NCBI GenBank assembly: GCA_951799425.1
Contig: OX637406.1
Span: 29,382,390-29,446,389, forward strand
DNA from: Ilex aquifolium
Taxonomy: Eukaryota > Streptophyta > Magnoliopsida > Aquifoliales > Aquifoliaceae
Direction: 5' to 3'
Length of the DNA stretch: 64,000 nt
The translations under genes and the position numbers were made by a program. Below, one piece after another: positions 55,011-64,000 of this stretch (the stretch's first letter is position 1; every line of letters begins with the position of its first letter). The notes beneath the pieces are model-generated. The model made no database searches. It was not told the origin of the DNA and was given only the letters and a program-made list of their open reading frames with translations.

Positions 55011-55468
55011 TTGTACTTTAGAGGGGCCTTGTGTTGAATGATACCACTAGCCTGTTTAGTTAAAAATGTTCTTTTTTGTACATTGATCCTTCTTTTACTG
55101 TGCAAAGGTCTTTCAAAAACTTGGCATATGATGGGACTTTCTTGATTGCATCCAACAGGGGGATGTTAATCTTCACTTGCTTAAATAACTCAAAAATTTC
55201 AGCATAATTGTTCAATGGTTGAGGTTTCTTAACTTGTTGAAGAAAAGGTAAAGGAATATGATTTGATTTGTCTTTTTCGTCAAGCAACTTTGTTTCCTTT
55301 TAAACAATTGGTTCAAACTCAACTAGTTCATTAACAGGGATTGACTCGGTTACTGGCTCAAGAGTTTTGGAATTGATGGTCTTGTCAATCACTTTATCAC
55401 TCCTCAGTGTGGTAATTTCTTGGACTTGGCTCGAAGAAGGTTCAAAAGACACGACATTAGTCTGGTTT
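55011..55468 (-). pseudogene. gag: Athila II gag C-terminal part
   Basis: TNVVSFEPSSSQVQEITTLRS, KVIDKTI and the KINIPLLDAIKKVPSYAKFLKDL linker to protease. The upstream part is at 63253-63322 beyond the inserted Tekay element; TSD GGTTT. Confidence 0.7.
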
Positions 55469-57764
55469 TGTAACGCCCCAAAACACACCCTGGACGGCAT
55501 TACATACTAAAACCATTTACATCATGAGAGCACTAATATCATCCATAAATAAATTAAACTTCATTCATCATCCATAAAATATTTACATCATTATCCAAAA
55601 GAATATGCCCAACCATGGCATTTACATCTCAAAAATTAATTAAAGTAGCACAGCGGAATAGCAAAAGAAACTAGACCTTACAGTGTCCAAAAGAATAACC
55701 TAGTCTAGTACAAAAGAAGCTACATCTCTACATATCCACCTCGGGATCTAGGTTCCCCTCGAGTGGAGCCTCCCAATGCCCTGACTCGTCGATGCCAAGA
55801 TCCTCCACTAGCACCAAATCTGAAAAATGTAATTTGTAGAGGATGAGCACGAAGCTCTGTAGCAAAATCTTCCCAACTCAAACAAGGTTTATAAAAATAT
55901 AAAACGGGTCGGTCACATTTCAAAATAATATATATCAATTTTTGAAGGAAAAACAGGACAGTTTAAAGAGATCTCAAGTTTAAGCCATAACAACAATCAA
56001 GTAAAAGAATAAATTAAATTGAACAACAATACACCGTGTCCAAAGTTGGGCCAATTCGGAAGGGCGTCTTCCGATGCATTGTCCCATACCAATGCACCGG
56101 CCAAGACGTTCCAATTCATCATCCCATGTAAATTGGTTCATCCCCGTACTATGTATGTTAATTCCTTCTCATGAATCTACCCAACGATTATACCTAGTCC
56201 ACCAATCACAATCACATTCACAAGCATTTTAGGAAAGGGCGTCTACCATCCCAATGGCAGTGACGAATCCCTTCCCAGGAAAAGTATACTATCCCTTGTT
56301 CGAACTCCAGTGAACGATAGTGGTTTCATTACCAAATGACAACCCACTACAAGTGCTAGGAAACCATCTCACCCCCACTGGGGTAGACTAACCTCTAACA
56401 CTCTACGGCATCTCTCGAAGGCAATCCAAGTCCCTCACAACAACCATACAATTGAGGAAACCAAAATATTCTCAATTCATCAACATTTCAAGGAATTACC
56501 AAATTCCACAATTTCTAATATAATGTTTCATAATAAGATGGAAGAAAATGAGCAAGAGATCATCATAAGTACATTTTGGTGTACAATATCAAACACTAAA
56601 GTTTTGAAAGCAATACCAAGGAAAAATAGAGGGAAAAGTCCCTTTCTCTTTAAAACCAAGGTTTGAAGATGAAAAAGAGAAATTTAATAGTTACCCAACC
56701 ATCACAATGTTCAAAACATGGCATTTATTTCAAGAGGAACAAGAATCATGTATTTCTTATCATGTATATAAGGATGAGAGTGAAAAACATATATATATAT
56801 ACATAAACCCTAGCCAATATGTAAGAGATTAGGAAGAAATCCCCTACCTCAACCAAGTATCTCTAGCAACCCAAGCTTTAAAGACTCCATTTTCCCCTTT
56901 TTCTTGCTCCCTTGCTACTTTCTCTTTTGGTTCTAAGAGGTTTGAATGAGGGTGAAGTGAAAGTATAGAAGAGAGAATGGGTGGAGAAGTGGGTTCTTGA
57001 AAAACTAGGGTTTGATTTTTATTCAAGGTGTAAATCTCTCTTGATTTTTTTGTGTTTTTCTCTTCCTCTCTAATGGTTTCTAGGGTTTCAAGTGGTGTAA
57101 TGAGGCTTAAGGAGGCGGCATTAAGTATTTATAGTGGAAGAAATGGAGAAAGAACCGAAGTCGGATCGGGCTGGGCTTTATCGGGCGTACCGGTACGCGT
57201 ACCGGTACGGTTTAGCTACTGGAGTTCGGCGTACCGGTACGTGTACCGGTACGGTTTGACTGCCAGATTTTTGTTTCAACTTCCAGTGCGATTTTGACCT
57301 ATTTAGAGGTCGAATTGGAAAAGTTTTATTAGATACACTTTTTTAGCCCTAGATGTCTAATATCTACTGTAAAAATTTGAGATCAATTGAATATAAGGAT
57401 AAAAAGTTATGACCAAAATACTAGAAGGTGTCCCAACTCCTTTTTACCCAAATTTTCGCTAAAGTGTATTTTAACTCCGGGACACTTCCTAACTTCCAAT
57501 ACATCCATATTACCACTCCTAATGTTTTTCGACCTTCCGGATTCAATGGAATCATTATTTTGACCTACAAACTTTTAGAAACTTGTCTAATCACCCTTTC
57601 CAAGTTTAAACATCTTCGACACGTAACTTCCCAATCAAATTGTCTCCATAGCATTTATTTCTACGGTTTATTCTTATGTCACTACATATATCTACATCTT
57701 TACAAATATTATTTACTATATATATATCTCTATAAATATATAAAAGAAAATTCGGGGTGTTACA
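55469..57764 (-). repeat. Tekay III 3' LTR
   Basis: 2296 bp; in element direction TGTAACACCCC to GGGGCGTTACA. By eye it differs from 60951-63247 at about two dozen places. Confidence 0.93.
57126..57252 (-). promoter_or_regulatory. Tekay III 3' LTR promoter: four GTACCGGTAC sites and TATA box
   Basis: Minus-strand TATAAATA at 57126-57133. Perfect sites at 57187, 57199, 57231 and 57243: two pairs 12 bp apart, 44 bp between pairs. The nearest site is 54 bp from the TATA box. Confidence 0.9.
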
Positions 57765-57780
57765 ATCCACCCCCCTTAAA
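57765..57780 (-). other. Tekay III polypurine tract
   Basis: Minus-strand TTTAAGGGGGGTGGAT directly before the LTR. Confidence 0.9.
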
Positions 57781-57805
57781 GAAAGTTTCGTCCTCGAAAC
57801 TTACC

Positions 57806-58340
57806 TCAAGTAGTGAACAGATATGGATACTTCTCCCGCATTTCTTGCTCCGGTTTCCATGTAGCTTCTTCCACCCCATGATGTCGCCACAAAACCTTCA
57901 CGAGTCGGATGACTTTGTTGCGGAGCACCTTTTCCTTGGCATCAGGAATCTCCACCGGTTGTTCTTCATATGTTGCTCCATCTTGAATTTCAATATCCTC
58001 CAAATCCACGACTGGAGTTGCATCCGATTGACACGTCCTCAACATCGACATGTGAAACATGCCATGTACTCCGGATAGCTGGGCTGGTAGTCGAAGTTGA
58101 TACGCGGCATTGCCTACCACTTTGATCACTTCAAACGGTCCGGTATATCTTGGCGCTAACTTCTCCTTCTTGCCGAATCGAAACACGCCCTTCTTGGGTG
58201 ACACCTTGAGAAACATGTAATCTCCCATTTTGAATTCCAAGGATCTTTGTCTGTGGTCCGCATAGCTCTTCTGTCTACTTTGCGCCGTGCGTAGCCTCTC
58301 TCGGATGAGTTGAATCTTCTCCGTAGTTTCCCCATTGTAG
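57806..58340 (-). pseudogene. pol: Tekay III integrase C-terminus and chromodomain
   Basis: Minus strand. Frame from about 58340 (EKIQLIRERLRTAQSRQKSYAD) through GDYMFLKVSPKKGVFRFGKKEKLAPRYTGPFEV (the GPF/Y module), AYQLRLPAQLSGVHGMFHMSMLR and EEQPVEIPDAKEKVLRNK. The chromodomain follows (IRLVKVLWRHH, EEATWKPEQEMREKYPYLF) and ends with a stop at 57806-57808. The segment is open and well preserved from 58240 down, unlike the rest of pol, which is deleted. The chromodomain of Tekay/Del integrases is thought to guide insertion into heterochromatin. Confidence 0.9.
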
Positions 58341-58544
58341 TCCTTACTCCGTTAGTTCGTTGCGTACTCTGATATAAATTACAATCCACCAAAGATTACA
58401 GTTGAAACCTAACCAGACTTGTCCTCCCATTTTAGCTTCCAAATCCATATACATTTTTTTTTTAACGAAATAATTTAAGAAAAATTAACATAATATCATC
58501 GAAAATACCATTTTAGCGGTCACTACAAATCACTAGAGTTTTGA
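58341..58544. other. Deletion joint and AT-rich spacer
   Basis: Between the integrase remnant and the minisatellite. No domain seen. Confidence 0.5.
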
Positions 58545-59615
58545 ATTCATGAGCAAATAAATAATCAAGCTTTAGAATCAAGAATAAATGGCTATCAAGC
58601 TTGGAAATCAAGAACAAAAGAACAAGCAAGGTTTGAAATTAATAACAAATGAATCTCAAGTTTTTGGAATCCAAAATAAAGGAACAATCAAGTCTCGAAT
58701 TTCATAACAAACCCATATCAAGCTTTGGAATCAAAATAAGAAACAATCAAAGCTTGAAATCAAGAACAAAGTAACAATCGAGTCTTGGAGTCAATAACAG
58801 ATGCATATCAAGCTTTGTAACCAAGAACTAAAGAGTATCAAGTTTTGAATTCAAGGACAAGGAGAAATCAGATATTGAAATCAAGAGCAATTGAATTTCA
58901 AGTCTTGAAATCAAGAACCAATGAATATCAAGTATTGAATATCAAGAATAAATGAATCACAAGGGTTGGAATCAATAACAAATGAATATTAAATTTGGCT
59001 ATCAAGAACCAATGGATCATCAAGCCTGGGGAAATTAAAAACAAAGGAACAACCAAGTCTTGAAATCAAGAACTAAAGGATGTCAAATATTGAATATCAA
59101 GAATACATGAATTACAATAGTTAGAATCAATCAAATGAATACCAAATTTGGCTATCAAGAGCAAATGAATATTAAGCTTGGAAATCAAGAATAAAAGCGT
59201 ATCAAGCTTGAAAGTCATGAACAAAGGAGAAATTAAGATTTAACGGAACAATCATGTATGAAAATCAATAACAAACGACTATCAAGGTGGGAAATCAAGA
59301 ACAAAGGATTATGAAGCTTAGAAATCAAGACCAAAAGAACACTCAAGTCTTGGAACCAAGAATAAAGAATATCAAGTATTGAATATTGAAAATAATTGAA
59401 TCACAAGGGTAGAATCAATAACAAACGAATATCAAATTTAGATACCAAGAACAAATGAATCATTAAGCTTAGGAAATTAAGGACAAGGAAACAATTAAGT
59501 CTCGAGATCAATAACAACGGATATCAAGCTTGGAATCAGAGATAAAGTAACAATCATATATGGGAATTGATAACGAACGACTATCAAGGTTTGAAATCAA
59601 TGACAAAGGCAAGAT
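58545..59615. repeat. Degenerate 28-33 bp minisatellite, about 35 units
   Basis: Units follow the pattern AATATCAAGCTTGGAAATCA followed by AGAACAAATG, with heavy drift. Blocks of four or five units recur in the same order starting near 58921, 59093 and 59370 (TATTGAATATCAAGAATA, then AATCACAAGGGTTGGAATCA, then AAATTTGGCTATCAAGA), a higher-order structure. No open frame. It occupies the place of RT, RNase H and the integrase core. Confidence 0.9.
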
Positions 59616-59909
59616 AAAGAGAAAACACCTCTCCCTTGAAAACTAGGATTTCAAGGGCATACCAAAAGGATTTGGTGGTCACCCACCCATAACATAGCTT
59701 AGAACAAATAATATTTAAGTTTGGGAATCAAGAACAAAGGAGAAATCAAGAGAAAAACACATCTCCTTTGTAAACTAGGGTTTGAAGGCATAAGAAAAGA
59801 TTTAGGGTTTACCCCACCATAATATATTTTGGGACAAGGTAGTATTATCCAGAATGGCAAGATATGATGATTCCATAGCAAGTAGATATAAATTAGAGTC
59901 AAAGATTAC
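59616..59909. other. Spacer between minisatellite and protease remnant
   Basis: Contains two related copies (about 59612-59690 and 59745-59830) of a block with AAAACACCTCTCCCTTGAAA and a GGTTTACCCCACCATAA-like end. No coding domain. Confidence 0.5.
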
Positions 59910-60800
59910 CTATAAATAAACCCTACTGGTATCTCCTTGTTTTCCCGTAGGCAAGTTAACATATACAGTAAGTTCTATTTCCTCGAAACCCAATCCCAAT
60001 TCCACAGCGTACACAGTACGTAGAAAAAAATAAGTCGCATAGAAATCCAATATTATTCGGGCCCAAAAATTGTAGAGAAGAGCAATACCTTCCACAACGG
60101 CGTTGGAGACATCTTCCTCCGGTTGAGTCAAAACAAAAACCCTTCCTTGATTGGCGCCGCCAGGGGCATGAGCTTGTAACGGTCTCTGTGGTGGTAATGA
60201 CTGTCGTAGTGGTGGCCTGTTTGCATTCACTCGCCCAGTTGCTTGGTTGGTCTTGGTAGAAAGCAATGGACAATTATCTATGAAGTGCCCTACACCTACA
60301 CAGGCAAAGCATCGGCGTGCATCCGTGTCTACTCTCTTTGGTACGCCTCCTGCTCCTCGAGCTATCTGAGGTCTCTACTGTGCTGGCATTTGTAGAGGTG
60401 GCTTGTTTACTGGTACTTGCTCGGTTGCTTGTTTGGTCCTTGGGGGAAACGAGGGGCATCTATGTTTGAAGTGTCCATACTCTCCGCATGCAAAGCATTG
60501 GCGCGGGTCCATGCCTGCTCTCCTCTGAGTAACTCCATCTTCTCCAACTGTCTGAAGTCTTTGGTCAACAGCGTCCACGTCCACGTCCACGTCCACGTCC
60601 ACGTCCACGTCCACGTCCACGTCCACGTCCACGTTCACGAGATCTTGTATTCTCGAATTCAAAGTGTAACCAGCTTCTCGCGGATGGAAGGCCTCAAATC
60701 TTGTTCAAAGCGTTTAGCCCTCCTTGCCTCAGTGACCATAAACTTGATTACGTAGCGAGACAACTCATCGAATCCGAACAAATAATTAACCCTTAACTAA
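59910..60800 (-). pseudogene. gag: Tekay III gag C-terminus and protease start
   Basis: Minus strand. Gag tail (YVIKFMVTEARRAKRFEQDL, RPSIREKL), a Val-Asp repeat, then two zinc knuckles C-x2-C-x4-H-x4-C (CFACGEYGHFKHRC near 60480, CFACVGVGHFIDNC near 60300), each followed by a similar Lys/Gln/Thr/Asn/Pro-rich linker, so the knuckle region is duplicated. The protease start (GRVFVLTQPEEDVSNAVVEG) is recognisable. Its active site reads D-F-Y-A-T-Y (about 60030-60047) where the family has D-S-G-A-T-H, so it is dead. The N-terminal part of gag is missing. Confidence 0.85.
60573..60638 (-). repeat. Hexanucleotide array (GTCCAC)10 plus GTTCAC
   Basis: Ten perfect GTCCAC units (60573-60632) and one variant; on the coding strand GTGGAC, giving about ten Val-Asp pairs just before the first zinc knuckle of gag. 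Confidence 0.97.
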
Positions 60801-60928
60801 ATATACCACAAATCTAACCTATCTGATAAGCACATAACTTCAAACAAATGCAAGCCTACGGTTCCTTCAACCTAGTCCTACCTTTCCAGTGGTAATACAT
60901 AACCTACAGCTCCCATGTAAGACCTAAA

Positions 60929-60946
60929 GCATAAGCTCTGATACCA
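60929..60946 (-). other. Tekay III primer binding site (tRNA-iMet)
   Basis: Minus-strand TGGTATCAGAGCTTATGC, four bases from the LTR end. Confidence 0.93.
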
Positions 60947-60950
60947 AATC

Positions 60951-63247
60951 TGTAACGCCCCAAAACACACCCTGGACGACATTACATACTAAAACCATTT
61001 ACATCATGAGAGCACTAATATCATTCATAAATAAATTAAACTTCATTCATCATCCATAAAATATTTACATCATTATCCAAAAGAATATGTCCAACCATGG
61101 CATTTATATCTCAAAAATTAATTAAAGTAGCACAGCGGAATAGCAAAAGAAACTAGACCTTACAGTGTCCAAAAGAATAACCTAGTCTAGTACAAAAGAA
61201 GCTACATCTCTACATATCCACCTCGGGATCTAGGTTCCCCTCGAGTGGAGCCTCCCAATGCCCTGACTCGTCGATGCCAAGATCCTCCTCTAGCACCAAA
61301 TCTGAAAAATGTAATTTGTAGAGGATGAGCACGAAGCTCTGTAGCAAAATCTTCCCAACTCAAACAAGGTTTATAAAAATATAAAACGGGTCGGTCACAT
61401 TTCGAAAATAATATATATCAATTTTTGAAGGAAAAATAGGACAGTTTAAAGAGATCTCAAGTTTAAGCCATAACAACAATCAAGTAAAAGAATAAATTAA
61501 ATTGAACAACAATACACCGTGTCCAAAGTTGGGCCAATTCGGAAGGGCGTCTTCCGATGCATTGTCCCATACCAATGCACCGGCCAAGACGTTCCAATTC
61601 ATCATCCCATGTAAATTGGTTCATCCCCGTACTATGTATGTTAATTCCTTCTCATGAATCTACCCAACGATTATACCTAGTCCACCAATCACAATCACAT
61701 TCACAAGCATTTTAGGAAAGGGCGTCTACCATCCCAATGGCAGTGACGAATCCCTTCCCAGGAAAAGTATACTATCCCTTGTTCGAACTCCAGTGAACGA
61801 TAGTGGTTTCATTACCAAATGACAACCCACTACAAGTGCTAGGAAACCATCTCACCCCCACTGGGGTAGACTAACCTCTAACACTATACGGCATCTCTCG
61901 AAGGCAATCCAAGTCCCTCACAACAACCATACAATTGAGGAAACCAAAATATTCTCAATTCATCAACATTTCAAGGAATTACCAAATTCCACAATTTCTA
62001 ATATAATGTTTCATAATAAGATGGAAGAAAATGAGCAAGAGATCATCATAAGTACATTTTGGTGTACAATATCAAACACTAAAGTTTTGAAAGCAATACC
62101 AAGGAAAAATAGAGGGAAAAGTCCCTTTCTCTTTAAAACCAAGGTTTGAAGATGAAAAAGAGAAATTTAATAGTTACCCAACCATCACAATGTTCAAAAC
62201 ATGGCATTTATTTCAAGAGGAACAAGAATCATGTATTTCTTATCATGTATATAAGTATGAGAGTGAAAAACATATATATATACATAAACCCTAGCCTCAA
62301 TGTAAGAGATTAGGAAGAAATCCCCTACCTCAACCAAGTATCTCTAGCAACCCAAGCTTTAAAGACTCCCTTTTTCCCTTTTTCTTGCTCCCTTGCTACT
62401 TTCTCTTTTGGTTCTAAGAGGTTTGAGTGAGGGTGAAGTGAAAGTATAGAAGAGAGAATGGGTGGAGAAGTGGGTTCTTGAAAAACTAGGGTTTGATTTT
62501 TATTCAAGGTGTAAATCTCTCTTGATTTTTTTGTGTTTTTCTCTTCCTCTCTAATGGTTTCTAGGGTTTCAAGTGGTGTAATGAGGCTTAAGGAGGCGGC
62601 ATTAAGTATTTATAGTGGAAGAAATGGAGAAAGACCCGAAGTCGGATCGGGCGGGGCTTTATCGGGCGTACCGGTACGCGTACCGGTACGGTTTAGCTAC
62701 TGGAGTTCGGCGTACCGGTACGCGTACCGGTACGGTTTGACTGCCAGATTTTTGTTTCAACTTCCAGTGCGATTTTGACCCATTTAGAGGTCGAATTGGA
62801 AAAGTTTTATTAGATACACTTTTTTAGCCCTAGATATCTACTATCTACTGTAAAAATTTGAGATCAATTGGATATAAGGATAAAAAGTTATGACCAAAAT
62901 ACTAGAAGGTGTCCCAACTCCTTTTTACCCAAATTTTCGCTAAAGTGTATTTTAACTCCGGGACACTTCCTAACTTCCAATACATCCATATTACCACTCC
63001 CAATGTTTTTCGACCTTCCGGATTCAATGGAATCATTATTTTGACCTACAAACTTTTAGAAACTTGTCTAATCACCCTTTCCAAGTTTAAACATCTTCGA
63101 CACGTAACTTCCCAATCAAATTGTCTCCATAGCATTTATTTCTACGGTTTATTCTTATGTCACTACATATATCTACATCTTTACAAATATTATTTACTAT
63201 ATATATATATCTCTATAAATATATAAAAGAAAATTCGGGGTGTTACA
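60951..63247 (-). repeat. Tekay III 5' LTR
   Basis: 2297 bp; direct repeat of 55469-57764. Confidence 0.93.
62607..62733 (-). promoter_or_regulatory. Tekay III 5' LTR promoter: four GTACCGGTAC sites and TATA box
   Basis: TATAAATA on the minus strand at 62607-62614. Perfect sites at 62668, 62680, 62712 and 62724, same pitches and same 54-bp distance to TATA as in the other LTR. Confidence 0.9.
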
Positions 63248-63252
63248 GGTTT

Positions 63253-63322
63253 TGACCCTGTGGAGGTTTAGGTTGACATGAGAATTTTTCCCTTCTCCAT
63301 TATGCTCAAAGGCTGGGTCAAC
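63253..63322 (-). pseudogene. gag: Athila II gag fragment between two insertions
   Basis: Minus-strand translation gives AQPLSIMEKGKFSCQPKPPQ-like sequence that joins in frame with 55463 downward. Bounded by Tekay III and by an LTR starting at 63323. Confidence 0.65.
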
Positions 63323-64000
63323 TGATGTGCGCATAATATTTCATATTTAATGGCCTCATTACATGCATTTTAACTCAACTTTGCATTTAATTAGTTAGAG
63401 TTCGTCAAATTTGTGAATAATATGAAAATTTTATTTTTACAGGTAATCTTAGAGTAATTGATGGCTTTCAGAACCCTACAACTATGTGTGGATGAGTGGT
63501 GAAGAGATGGACACATTACATGAGGATTTGGAGGCTTAAAAGTGAAAGAAATCAAGAAGGTATCAGTACTTGGTAACATAGGTTCCAGAACCCACACAAT
63601 TTGGTATTGGTACCTTGTTATTCCCCATTGTTGACCATGATCCACTTCGAATTTGAAAAAGTGAAAAACATCAAAGTTGTAGATCTGGATGTCCTATATG
63701 TTGTGTCAAAATTTCAGCTCAATCGGAAGGTGGAATCAAAAGTTATGACAAATTTATGAAAACTAATCCTGAGCTTGCATCCCTTTTACGACCTACCGAT
63801 AGAACCTTAAAACCTAGAAAAACCTACTGGAAGTTTTCTACCGGTAGGTTTTTGACGTTCTACCGGTAGAAATTGCCCAAAAATCCCAAACACTTCCCCC
63901 ACATGACTCCACCTACTTCGGAGACCCACCTCTTGACCTCCAAACCATACCCTGACATAATTGACACCCCATGATGCTCTTCTAACCCCAAAAGTCAGCT
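63323..64000 (+). mobile_element. Athila-like LTR (start), CTACCGGTAG type, runs off the window
   Basis: Starts TGATGTGCGCATAATATTTC and aligns with the first 650 bp of the element B LTR (GGAGGCTTAAAAGTGAAAGA, GTTGTAGATCTGGATGTC). Left flank TCAAC would be the TSD. Perfect CTACCGGTAG palindromes at 63838-63847 and 63860-63869. Confidence 0.8.

Larger units (their letters stand above)
55469..63247 (-). mobile_element. Tekay III: recent, internally deleted chromovirus
   Basis: Two 2.3-kb LTRs in direct repeat, perfect 5-bp TSD GGTTT (55464-55468, 63248-63252), primer site and polypurine tract in minus orientation. Internal region only 3186 bp: gag fragment with two zinc knuckles, start of protease, a 1.1-kb minisatellite, then integrase C-terminus with chromodomain. 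RT, RNase H and the integrase core are absent. Confidence 0.93.
41044..64000 (-). mobile_element. Athila II: second Athila-type element with many insertions
   Basis: Minus strand. Its 3' LTR is at 42411-41044, its PTP ORF at 50526-44896, pol at 55010-51810 and gag from 63322 downward; the 5' LTR lies beyond the window. It interrupts the 5' LTR of Athila I (flank ACACA at 41039-41043). Insertions within it: 45359-49924, 50928-51019, 55469-63247 and 63323 onward. Confidence 0.85.

Noticed and set aside
57428-58078. 216-codon plus-strand frame
   Set aside because: It is the complement of the Tekay LTR end and the integrase/chromodomain frame on the other strand; no domain of its own.
58545-59615. 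Centromeric satellite
   Set aside because: Units are about 30 bp and the array is confined to the inside of one retroelement; typical plant centromere satellites are longer units in large arrays.
19662-64000. Endogenous pararetrovirus
   Set aside because: All RT-bearing segments have LTRs, tRNA-Asp, tRNA-iMet or Tat-type primer sites and the Ty3 domain order; no movement-protein-like or coat domain of caulimovirids was seen.

Overview
The window is plant nuclear DNA (angiosperm; I cannot name the species) and consists almost wholly of nested LTR retrotransposons. I see no host gene, rRNA, tRNA gene or CRISPR array. The plant origin is shown by Athila-type Ty3 elements primed by tRNA-Asp, Tekay/Del chromoviruses with a chromodomain and a tRNA-iMet primer site, a Tat-lineage element, a copia end, an L1 LINE fragment and a tRNA-derived SINE. 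Nearly every coding frame carries stops or frameshifts, many of them C to T or G to A transitions as expected after DNA methylation.

Layout. 1-2872: 3' end of a plus-strand Athila-like element (accessory ORF, polypurine tract, LTR). 2873-3542: unassigned. 3543-5640: another Athila 5' LTR with a decayed primer site and gag scrap. 5641-8095: LINE, LTR and copia fragments. 8041-18610: a rearranged Tekay element (LTR pieces in both orientations) carrying a solo LTR (8096-9059) and a Tat element (9466-14551, both LTRs, gag, protease, RT, RNase H). 18611-19661: integrase of an older Tat copy. 19662-41043: a near-complete Athila element on the minus strand ('Athila I'), split by a plus-strand non-autonomous Athila-like element 'B' (24162-32970, 5-bp TSD CTATC), whose 3' LTR holds a solo LTR of the Athila I family (30540-32489, TSD ATCCT). 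41044-64000: a second minus-strand Athila ('Athila II'), inserted in the 5' LTR of Athila I. It is interrupted by an LTR at 45359-49924 (itself holding a Tekay solo LTR at 46566-48759, TSD CATGG), by a SINE (50928-51019, 15-bp TSD), by a deleted Tekay element with paired LTRs (55469-63247, TSD GGTTT) and by another Athila-like LTR from 63323.

Gene plan of the Athila elements, read in their own direction: LTR, tRNA-Asp primer site, gag, protease, RT, RNase H, integrase, a purine-tract module, a small conserved basic Cys/His ORF ('ORF-Z'), a palindrome cluster with a TATA box, a second accessory ORF of the putative plant transposon protein family ('PTP ORF'), a long non-coding tail, polypurine tract, LTR.

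The main discovery candidate concerns regulation. LTRs of several unrelated families carry clusters of perfect 8-18 bp palindromes with a central CpG. In Athila and Tekay LTRs they sit just upstream of the TATA box, often as pairs at a fixed pitch. The core differs by family: CGTTCGAACG, CGTCCGGACG, CTACCGGTAG or GTACCGGTAC. In Athila I and Athila II the same core found in the element's LTR promoter is repeated in front of a TATA box just upstream of that element's own PTP ORF. Two Tekay LTRs of otherwise homologous backbone carry different cores at the same 54-bp distance from TATA. I infer an element-encoded, sequence-specific, CpG-sensitive regulator with co-diversifying sites, which other families have borrowed or copied.
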